Assembly: GCF_041690465.1 (NCBI RefSeq)
Contig: NZ_JAWLHG010000006.1
Span: 62,001 to 126,000 of the forward strand
Source: Falsiroseomonas sp041690465
GTDB taxonomy: Bacteria; Pseudomonadota; Alphaproteobacteria; Acetobacterales; Acetobacteraceae
DNA length: 64,000 bases
Reading direction: 5' to 3'
Both the position numbers and the translations under genes were made by a program. The notes beneath the pieces are model-generated. The model did not search any database. It saw nothing but the letters and a program-made list of their open reading frames with translations, and was not told the origin of the DNA. How positions within the stretch are numbered: the first letter of the stretch is position 1; every line of letters begins with the position of its first letter. Below are positions 58,172 through 64,000 of this stretch, piece after piece.

Positions 58172-59014
58172 TCAGCCGAACCGGCCGGTGATGTATTCCT
58201 GGGTGCGCTTCTCGCGCGGGGCGGTGAACATCTGGGCGGCCGGCGCAACCTCCACCAGCTCGCCGAGGTAGAAGAACGCCACCTGGTCGGCGCAGCGTGC
58301 AGCCTGCTGCATGTTGTGGGTGACGATGCAGATGGTGAAGTCGCGCTTCAGCTCGTCAATCAGCTCCTCGATCTTGAGCGTGCTGATCGGGTCGAGCGCC
58401 GAGGTCGGCTCGTCGAACAGGATCACCTCGGGCCGCACGGCGATGGTGCGGGCGATGCACAGCCGCTGCTGCTGCCCGCCGGAGAGGCCGAGCGCGCTGG
58501 TCTGCAGCCGGTCCTTAACCTCGTCCCAGATGGCGGCGCGGGAGAGCGCCCATTCGACGCGGTCATCCATCTGCGACTTCGAGAGCTTCTCGTGCAGGCG
58601 CACGCCGAAGGCGATGTTCTCATGGATCGTCATCGGGAAGGGCGTCGGCTTCTGGAACACCATGCCCACCTTGGAGCGCAGCTCGTTCAGGTCCATGTCG
58701 GCCGCGATCAGGTTGCGCCCATCCATCAACACCTCACCTTCGGCGCGCTGGCCGGGGTAGAGGCTGTACATGCGGTTCAGCACGCGCAGCAACGTGGATT
58801 TGCCGCAGCCGGAAGGGCCGATCATGCCGGTCACCTGCCGGTCCGGCAGCTCCAGGTCGATGCCCTTCAGCGCCTTGTTGGTGCCGTAGTAGAAATCGAG
58901 ATTGCGCACCGAGATGCGTGAGACGGTGTTGATCACCGCACCCGAGCGCGCCTGCATGCCGCCGAAGGAGGCAGCTTCGCGCGCCGCCTGGTGCTGGTCG
59001 GTTGCGGAACTCAT
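58172..59014 (-). CDS. pstB: Phosphate ABC transporter ATP-binding protein PstB
   Basis: A 280-residue ATPase: Walker A GPSGCGKST (66-74), Q-loop VFQKPTPFPMTIHENIAFG, signature LSGGQQQR, Walker B VILFDEPTSALDP and H-loop VTHNMQQA. The PstB-specific pattern is complete. The first 30 residues are an extension rich in Ala and Gln. GGAGAGGA precedes ATG 59014. It powers high-affinity phosphate import with PstCA. Confidence 0.96.
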   Translation of the reverse strand: MSSATDQHQAAREAASFGGMQARSGAVINTVSRISVRNLDFYYGTNKALKGIDLELPDRQVTGMIGPSGCGKSTLLRVLNRMYSLYPGQRAEGEVLMDGRNLIAADMDLNELRSKVGMVFQKPTPFPMTIHENIAFGVRLHEKLSKSQMDDRVEWALSRAAIWDEVKDRLQTSALGLSGGQQQRLCIARTIAVRPEVILFDEPTSALDPISTLKIEELIDELKRDFTICIVTHNMQQAARCADQVAFFYLGELVEVAPAAQMFTAPREKRTQEYITGRFG

Positions 59015-59032
59015 CTGGGTGTCCTCTCCACG

Positions 59033-59935
59033 CTAGCTCTTCCTGCGCAGCAGGAGGCGAGCGACGATATTGATGGCCAGTACGCCGAGGGTGACGAGCA
59101 GCGCGCCGGCCCAGGCAATGGCGATCAGATCGGGGAAGCCGGAATTTGCCTGCTGGTAGATCGCGATCGGCAGGCTCGCCATGGCGCTGCCGAGATCGGT
59201 TGAGATCACGTTGTTGCCGAAGGAGGTCAGCAGCAGCGGCGCCGTCTCGCCGGCGATGCGCGCCACCGCCAGCAGCACGCCGGTCACGATGCCGGAGAGC
59301 GCCGCCTTGTAGCAGACCAGCACGATCATCCGCCATTTCGGGGCGCCGAGCGCGATCACCGCCTCGCGCAGCGTGTTGGGGATCAACTGCAGCATGTCCT
59401 CGGTGGTGCGCACCACCACCGGAACGACGATGATCGCGAGCGCCAGCACGCCGGCGAAGCCGGAGAAGCCGCCCATCGGCAGCACCACGAGCTGGTAGAT
59501 GAACAGGCCGATCAGGATGGACGGCGCCGAAAGCAGGATGTCCGAGACGAAGCGCACGGCATTGCCGAACGCCGAGTTGCGCGCGTACTCCGCCAGATAG
59601 GTGCCGACCAGCAACCCGACCGGCGTGCCGATCAGCGTGGCGAGGCCCACATGGATCAGGCTGCCGATGATGGCGTGCAGCAGCCCTCCCTTCTGCAGGG
59701 TGTCGTCGCCATAGGTGGTCGGGCGGAACTCATTGCTCAGCACGGTCCAGTCCAACGCACCGAGTCCGCGCCAGAGCAGCGTCGCCAGGATCGACGCAAG
59801 GAAGAACAGGCCAACCACGGTCGCCAGCAGGCAAAGCGCGGTGACGAGACGGTCGATCAGCGAGCGACGGCGGCCGAGGGCACGGGCCGCGCCGGCATCC
59901 CGCGCCGCGAATTGCTGCAGGGTCGTCACGCTCAT
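59033..59935 (-). CDS. pstA: Phosphate ABC transporter permease PstA
   Basis: A 300-residue permease with about six helices. The first spans ALCLLATVVGLFFLASIL; EYARNSAFGNAVRFVSDIL and the cytoplasmic EAA loop EAVIALGAPKWRMIVLVCYK are typical of PstA. It pairs with PstC. The 4-bp gap from pstC and 18 bp to pstB fit one operon. Confidence 0.95.
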   Translation of the reverse strand: MSVTTLQQFAARDAGAARALGRRRSLIDRLVTALCLLATVVGLFFLASILATLLWRGLGALDWTVLSNEFRPTTYGDDTLQKGGLLHAIIGSLIHVGLATLIGTPVGLLVGTYLAEYARNSAFGNAVRFVSDILLSAPSILIGLFIYQLVVLPMGGFSGFAGVLALAIIVVPVVVRTTEDMLQLIPNTLREAVIALGAPKWRMIVLVCYKAALSGIVTGVLLAVARIAGETAPLLLTSFGNNVISTDLGSAMASLPIAIYQQANSGFPDLIAIAWAGALLVTLGVLAINIVARLLLRRKS

Positions 59936-59939
59936 CGTC

Positions 59940-60923
59940 TCAACCCTTCAACCGGGAGCGTAGCAGCCAGCGGCTGGTCGCCAGCACGACAAAGGAGATG
60001 AAGAACAGCAGGAAGCCGATAGCGAACAGCGCCGATTGCTGCAGGCTGCCGGCCAGGCTCTCCGGGAACTCCATCGCGATCACCGAGGCGATGGTCGTGG
60101 AGGGGTCGAAGATGCTCTGCGGCATCCGGTTGGCGTTGCCGATCACGAAGGTAACGGCCATCGTCTCGCCGAGCGCGCGGCCGAGGCCGAGCATGATGCC
60201 GCCGACGACCGATGTGCGCGTGTAGGGGATCACCACGCCCCGCACCACTTCCCAGCGCGTCGCGCCGAGCCCGTAGGCGCTTTCCTTGTAGACCGGCGGC
60301 ACCTGTTCGAACACGTCGCGCATGGTGGCGGCGATGAAGGGCAGGATCATGATCGCCAGCACCAGGGCCGCGGAAAACAGCGAGGTGCCCGCGAAGGAGT
60401 TGCTCTCGAACAGGAAGCCGACAAGCGGGATTGCGGCGAGGTATTCGCCGAAGGCGAGCTGGATGTTCATCTGCACGAACGGCACCAGGACGAACAGGCC
60501 CCACATGCCGAAGATGATTGAAGGGATGGCAGCCAGCAGCTCGATCGCGGTGCCGACCGGCCGGCGCAGCCACATCGGCGCGAGTTCGGTCAGGAAATAG
60601 GCGATGCCGAAGGCGACCGGGACAGCGAAGATGATGGCCAGCACGGAGCTGACCACGGTGCCGAATATGGAGATGAACGCGCCGAATTCCTCGCGCCCCT
60701 CCACCGGATCCCAGTTGGTCGAGAAGATGAAGCCCAGACCGAAATGCTGGAAGGCGGGAAGGCCGGCGACGAACAGCGTCAGGATGATGCCGCCAAGCGT
60801 CAGCAGCACGATCAGGCCCGCGCCCTTGCACAGCCACTCGAACAGCGTGTCGCCGAACGCCCCGGCGGTTCGCCGCGCCCTGGCCACCGGCATGGCGCCG
60901 GGGTTCGTCGCGATATCGCTCAC
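59940..60923 (-). CDS. pstC: Phosphate ABC transporter permease PstC
   Basis: A 327-residue permease with six helices (the first about LIVLLTLGGIILTLFVAG). PVAFGIAYFLTELAP and the EAA loop ESAYGLGATRWEVVRGVVIP identify it as PstC. The start is a GTG at 60923 preceded by AAGGAG at a spacing of about 10 nt. The gap from pstS contains two strong hairpins. Confidence 0.94.
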   Translation of the reverse strand: MSDIATNPGAMPVARARRTAGAFGDTLFEWLCKGAGLIVLLTLGGIILTLFVAGLPAFQHFGLGFIFSTNWDPVEGREEFGAFISIFGTVVSSVLAIIFAVPVAFGIAYFLTELAPMWLRRPVGTAIELLAAIPSIIFGMWGLFVLVPFVQMNIQLAFGEYLAAIPLVGFLFESNSFAGTSLFSAALVLAIMILPFIAATMRDVFEQVPPVYKESAYGLGATRWEVVRGVVIPYTRTSVVGGIMLGLGRALGETMAVTFVIGNANRMPQSIFDPSTTIASVIAMEFPESLAGSLQQSALFAIGFLLFFISFVVLATSRWLLRSRLKG

Positions 60924-60940
60924 CCGCTCCGTTCTCCTTC

Positions 60941-60964
60941 CAGGCGCCGGCCCGCCGGCGCCTG
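60941..60964. other. Intercistronic hairpin 1, pstS-pstC
   Basis: A perfect 10-bp inverted repeat: CAGGCGCCGG at 60941, loop CCCG, CCGGCGCCTG at 60955. It lies between the pstS stop and the pstC start. On the transcript it is very stable, and no T-run follows, so partial termination or 3'-end protection of the pstS message is more likely than full termination. Confidence 0.75.
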
Positions 60965-60974
60965 CAGCCACGTG

Positions 60975-60998
60975 CCCGGACCCCGAAAGGGATCCGGG
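60975..60998. other. Intercistronic hairpin 2, pstS-pstC
   Basis: CCCGGA at 60975 pairs with TCCGGG at 60993; after one mismatch, CCC pairs with GGG around a 4-nt loop (GAAA on the plus strand). It lies 17 bp after the pstS stop and next to hairpin 1, giving a tandem structure in the pstS-pstC gap. Confidence 0.7.
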
Positions 60999-61014
60999 CC
61001 GATCAGGTCCTGCC

Positions 61015-62079
61015 TCAGCCGTTCCAGACCGCGCTGCCGTCCGGCGCCTTGATCTGCTGGCGCCAGGCAGTGCGAATCAGGTCGTGCGCCGAGTTCGGCA
61101 GCGGGATGTATTCCAGCCTGGAGGCGATGTCGCCGCCGTGGCGATACGCCCAGTCGAAGAAGCGCATCGTGTTGCGGCTGGCCTCCACCTTGTCCGCCGG
61201 CGGGTTGGTCGGCAGCAGGATGTAGGTTGCGGACGTCATCGGCCAGGCCTTCTCGCCGGCCAGGTCGATGGTGTCGGCAGCGAAGTTCGGCACCGTCCAG
61301 TCGGCGGCCGCGGCGGTCGCGTTGAAGGTCTCCGGGATCGGGCGGACGAAGTTGCCCGACTTGTTGCGGAGCTGGGTGGTCGGCATCCGGTTCACCACGG
61401 CGTAGGCGTTCTCGATATAGCCGATCGCGCCCGGGGTGTTGCGGATGATGTTCGAGACGCCCTCATTGCCGCGCGCGCCGTTGCCGGCCGGCCAGCGCAC
61501 GCTGGTGCCTGCACCGGGGCCGTCCTTCCACTCGGACGAGACGCGCGAGAGGTAGGTGGTGAACACCCAGGTCGTGCCCGAGCCATCTGCGCGATAGCTC
61601 GGCCCGATCGGCAGGTTGGGGATGCGGATCTCGCGGTTCAGCTCCACGATGCGCGGATCGTTCCAGCGGCGGAGCTTGCCGAGGAAGATGTCCACCACGA
61701 CTTCCGGCGTCAGCTTCAGCGCATTGTCGGCAACGCCCGGCAGGTTGGCCGAGAGCACCACCGAACCCATCAGCGAGGGGAACTGCAGCAGGCTGCGCTC
61801 GGTCAGCTGCTCGGTCGTCAGCGGCGCGTCGGAGGCGCCGAAATCCACCGTGCGGGCGGTGATTTGGTTGATCCCGCCGCCGGAACCGATCGACTGGTAG
61901 TTGAGCTGCACGTTGATCGCCTCGCGCGCCGCCTGCGCCCAGCGCTCATAGACCGGGCGGGGGAAGGTGGCGCCGGCACCGGTGATGGTTGCCTCCTGCG
62001 CGAGTGCGGGGCGGTGGGCCAGGACGACGGGCGCGGCGAGCGCCGCACCGGTGCCGAGCAGAAGGGTCCGCCTGTTCAT
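61015..62079 (-). CDS. pstS: Phosphate ABC transporter substrate-binding protein PstS
   Basis: A 354-residue periplasmic phosphate-binding protein. The leader MNRRTLLLGTGAALAAPVVL has a Tat-like RR motif and ends near ALAQ. Phosphate-binding residues are in GAGATFPRPVYERW, GSGGGINQITARTVDFGASD and SYRADGSGTTWVFTTYL. First gene of the pst operon, downstream of a Pho box. Full length. Confidence 0.95.
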   Translation of the reverse strand: MNRRTLLLGTGAALAAPVVLAHRPALAQEATITGAGATFPRPVYERWAQAAREAINVQLNYQSIGSGGGINQITARTVDFGASDAPLTTEQLTERSLLQFPSLMGSVVLSANLPGVADNALKLTPEVVVDIFLGKLRRWNDPRIVELNREIRIPNLPIGPSYRADGSGTTWVFTTYLSRVSSEWKDGPGAGTSVRWPAGNGARGNEGVSNIIRNTPGAIGYIENAYAVVNRMPTTQLRNKSGNFVRPIPETFNATAAAADWTVPNFAADTIDLAGEKAWPMTSATYILLPTNPPADKVEASRNTMRFFDWAYRHGGDIASRLEYIPLPNSAHDLIRTAWRQQIKAPDGSAVWNG

Positions 62080-62169
62080 TACGTCTTCTCCAGTCGCTGT
62101 GTGTGGCCACCCGGTCTCGCCGGGCCGCCCGAAGCGCCCCGGCTTCTAGGCGCCCAGCACGACCTGCCG

Positions 62170-62198
62170 ATTGCAGTTCGATGAAGGTTCGATGACGT
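62170..62198 (-). promoter_or_regulatory. Three-unit Pho box upstream of pstS
   Basis: Read on the minus strand, three 7-bp units (ACGTCAT, CCTTCAT, CTGCAAT) are each followed at 4 bp by CGAA, giving an exact 11-bp period. The PhoB consensus unit is CTGTCAT with a 4-bp AT-type spacer. The site is about 90-120 bp upstream of the pstS start, a normal place for PhoB-activated promoters. Positions: 62192-62198, 62181-62187 and 62170-62176. Confidence 0.8.
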
Positions 62199-62241
62199 CG
62201 GTTTGGACCATCGCAGGGAGTTGTCCGGATCGCTTCGGAGG

Positions 62242-62667
62242 TCAGCCGGCGGAAATCGCCAGCTCGGTGCGATTCCAGCCCTCCGGCAGCCGCCGGTAGC
62301 CACGGATCTCCGCCATCCGCCGGACCAGCGGCAGGCCAAGGCCGCCGAGCCGGTCGTCGGCCAGCGAAGGCGGCCCCGGGGGATCGGGCGCGAGTCGCGG
62401 GTCGAACGGCTCCGCGGCGTCCTCGAGCAGCAGCAGAACCGTCGCCTGGCGGGCCGCCACCTCCACCCGGATCGGTGGCGGCGGGCCGGCGAAGCGGCCA
62501 TGCGCCATCAGATTGGCCAGCAGTTCGTCCAGCACGAGGCGGACCTTGTAGCGCACGCCCTCGGCCGCGCCCCTGGCGACGAGGAAGGCCTCGATCCGGT
62601 CCAGCGCCGGCGCAAGCCCCTCCCGCGCCAGTGGAATGGCCAGGGAGAGCGTCGGCGCCTCAGGCAC
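62242..62667 (-). CDS. RsbW-like ATP-binding anti-sigma kinase
   Basis: A 141-residue GHKL ATPase: N-box RLVLDELLANLMAHG (about residues 42-56) and a G-box LGGLGLPLVRRMAE after an Asp/Pro-rich lid. The domain stands alone, as in RsbW/SpoIIAB, which phosphorylate a STAS antagonist and bind a sigma factor or other partner. Its STAS partner gene lies directly upstream and overlaps by 8 bp. Start GTG 62667 (TTG 62670 possible). No sigma factor gene is present in the window. Confidence 0.86.
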   Translation of the reverse strand: MPEAPTLSLAIPLAREGLAPALDRIEAFLVARGAAEGVRYKVRLVLDELLANLMAHGRFAGPPPPIRVEVAARQATVLLLLEDAAEPFDPRLAPDPPGPPSLADDRLGGLGLPLVRRMAEIRGYRRLPEGWNRTELAISAG

Positions 62668-63001
62668 CAAGCCGCGCCACGGCCTCCGCTTCGGTCCCGA
62701 CCATCGGCAGCACCTCCTCGAGGGCCATCGCGGTCAGCACCTCGGCGACCATTGGCCGGGTGCCGAACAGCACCATCCGCCCGCCGCGGCGCGAGATCAC
62801 CCGCGCCACGGAAAGCAGCAGGCGTATGCCGAGGGAGGAGAGGAACTCCAGCCCACGCATGTCCAACACCGCGCTGCGGCCGGGGGCGACGACCGCGGCG
62901 GTGAACTGGGTCTCCACGCCTCCCACCGTGGTCGAATCGAGCCGCCCCACCAGGATCACCTTGCTCGCCGTCGGGCCGAGTTCCTCAATGTCGAAGCGCA
63001 T
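62660..63001 (-). CDS. STAS-domain anti-sigma factor antagonist
   Basis: A 113-residue STAS domain: VILVGRLDSTTVGGVE, then VLDMRGLEFLSSLGIRLLL, in which the Ser57-Ser58 pair is at the phosphorylation site of SpoIIAA/RsbV proteins. It should be switched by the RsbW-like kinase encoded downstream. GGAGGACA precedes ATG 63001. The pair forms a partner-switching module of unknown output. Confidence 0.88.
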   Translation of the reverse strand: MRFDIEELGPTASKVILVGRLDSTTVGGVETQFTAAVVAPGRSAVLDMRGLEFLSSLGIRLLLSVARVISRRGGRMVLFGTRPMVAEVLTAMALEEVLPMVGTEAEAVARLGA

Positions 63002-63086
63002 CGCCTGTCCTCCGCAACTCGGCCGCGTGACCTACACGCCGGACCGGGACGTCGGCGTGACGATTACGTTGCGGATCGGAATCTGG

Positions 63087-64000
63087 CTAGCGCCCCCTGC
63101 TCTCCGCCAGGTGGTCGAACCGGTGCCGGTATGTGCCGAGACCGAGGGTCTGGCCACGGAGCTCCAGGATAAGGTCGTGCAGCTCGGCCGCCGGGACCAT
63201 CGCCTCCACCTCGTCCCAGCCGGGGCGATCCGGGCATTCGGCGAAGCCCAGGATCTGGCCGCGCCGGCCGGTCAGCAGACGTTGCGCGGCAGGGGTGAAG
63301 GCGGTCGGCACCGTCACCGCAACGTGCTGCACCGGCTCCAGCACCACCGGCTCGGCCTTGGCCATAGCCTCCTGCATCGCCATGCGGGTGGCGGTGGCGA
63401 AGGCCATGTCGGAGCTGTCGACGCTGTGGAAGCCGCCATCCACCAGCGTCACCTCGATATCCACCACCGGGTTGCCGAGCGGGCCCTTGCGCGCAGCCTC
63501 CTCCGCCGCTTCGCCGCAGGCAGGGATGAATTTGCGCGGAATCGCGCCGCCGACGACCTTGTCCACGAAGCTGAAGCCGGCCCCCCGCGGGCGCGGCGCG
63601 ACCTCCAGCGTCACATCCGCGAACTGCCCGTGGCCGCCGGTCTGGCGCTTCAGCCGCGCATGCTGGCGCACCTGGCGGCGGATCGTCTCGCGATAGGCCA
63701 CGCGCGGGCGATGAGTGGCGAGCTTCACCATGGCACCCAGCCGTTCGAGCGCCGCCCGCAGGTGTTGCTCGCCCTGGCCGCGCAGGATGGTCTCGCCGCT
63801 TTCGGCCACCTGCTCGACGTTGAGCGAGGGGTCCTCCTCCACCAGCTTCGCCAGCGCGGCGGCCAGCTTCACCTCGTCCTTGCGGTCCTCCGGCTCCAGC
63901 GCCAGGGCATAGGTCGGCGCGGGCGGTTCGGGGAAAGGCAGCCTGTCGCCGCCGAGCGTGTCGCCGGTGGCGGCGGCTTCCAGGCGGCCGAGCGCCACCA
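63087..64000 (-). CDS. Elongation factor G-like GTPase, C-terminal part
   Basis: The gene runs out of the window; about 304 C-terminal residues are present, covering domains III-V of an EF-G-type protein (LNVEQVAESGETILRGQGEQHL, then TGGHGQFADVTLEVAPRPRG, DGGFHSVDSSDMAFATATRMA and RRGQILGFAE). The Gly-rich GGHGQFADV block and the divergent composition mark the EF-G-like (FusA2 or similar) paralogue group rather than the housekeeping EF-G. Function of this paralogue is unclear. The GTPase domain lies outside. Confidence 0.85.
   Translation of the reverse strand, partial: VALGRLEAAATGDTLGGDRLPFPEPPAPTYALALEPEDRKDEVKLAAALAKLVEEDPSLNVEQVAESGETILRGQGEQHLRAALERLGAMVKLATHRPRVAYRETIRRQVRQHARLKRQTGGHGQFADVTLEVAPRPRGAGFSFVDKVVGGAIPRKFIPACGEAAEEAARKGPLGNPVVDIEVTLVDGGFHSVDSSDMAFATATRMAMQEAMAKAEPVVLEPVQHVAVTVPTAFTPAAQRLLTGRRGQILGFAECPDRPGWDEVEAMVPAAELHDLILELRGQTLGLGTYRHRFDHLAESRGR

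Noticed and set aside
1..64000. tRNA, rRNA, CRISPR, insertion sequence or prophage
   Set aside because: No tRNA-like cloverleaf, ribosomal sequence, regular repeat-spacer array, transposase or phage gene was found by reading.

Overview
The window is GC-rich (roughly 70%), gene-dense chromosomal DNA. I infer a Rhodospirillales alphaproteobacterium, most likely Acetobacteraceae (Roseomonas-like). The inference rests on the mix of gamma-glutamyltransferase, HyuA/HyuB and orphan Bug-receptor genes, many exported proteins with twin-arginine-like leaders, and GTG/TTG starts with ATGA overlaps. I see no rRNA, tRNA, CRISPR array, insertion sequence or prophage. About 64 protein genes are called; the first and last run off the ends.

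Layout. 1-5.5 kb: the tail of a phosphonate-associated DUF1045 gene and phnN, a gamma-glutamyltransferase, two tandem paralogous lipoproteins and an acetolactate-synthase-like ThDP enzyme. 5.6-9.9 kb: an RND efflux pump (adaptor plus permease). 10-18 kb: a lone AsnC ligand-binding domain, amidase, second gamma-glutamyltransferase, SDR, CsaA, Gpt, DUF4142 and a CNNM/CorC-type membrane protein. 18-21 kb: an rpiR-eda-kdgK sugar-acid unit. 21-26 kb: GNAT, MlrC-type and two M20-type hydrolases. 26-30 kb: a deacetylase-family hydrolase, sterol desaturase, an ICMT-type methyltransferase and the ComM ATPase.

30-50 kb is the most coherent accessory part. A tightly coupled minus-strand operon reads hyuB, Bug receptor, hyuA, branched-chain aminotransferase, ThDP decarboxylase-like enzyme. 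Next comes a divergent pair of units: to the left an old-yellow-enzyme/FadH-like reductase and a GMC oxidoreductase; to the right a complete peptide-type ABC transporter (SBP, two permeases, two ATPases), a carboxymuconolactone-decarboxylase-like protein, a second cysteine-cluster GMC oxidoreductase, a candidate small dehydrogenase subunit and a ureidoglycolate-lyase-family protein. Both units look like scavenging and breakdown of an imported nitrogenous or peptide-like compound. The substrate is unknown, and these units are the best candidates for an undescribed pathway.

50-56.6 kb: an alpha/beta-hydrolase-fold protein and an acetoacetate-decarboxylase-fold protein that both lack their canonical catalytic residues, a methyltransferase with a small partner, bacterioferritin-associated ferredoxin, RecQ, an OmpA-like lipoprotein and an unknown protein. 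56.6-62.2 kb: the phosphate regulon pstS-pstC-pstA-pstB-phoU-phoB, with a three-unit Pho box upstream of pstS, two strong hairpins between pstS and pstC, and no phoR. 62.2-64 kb: an RsbW-like kinase, a STAS antagonist and the end of an EF-G-like GTPase.
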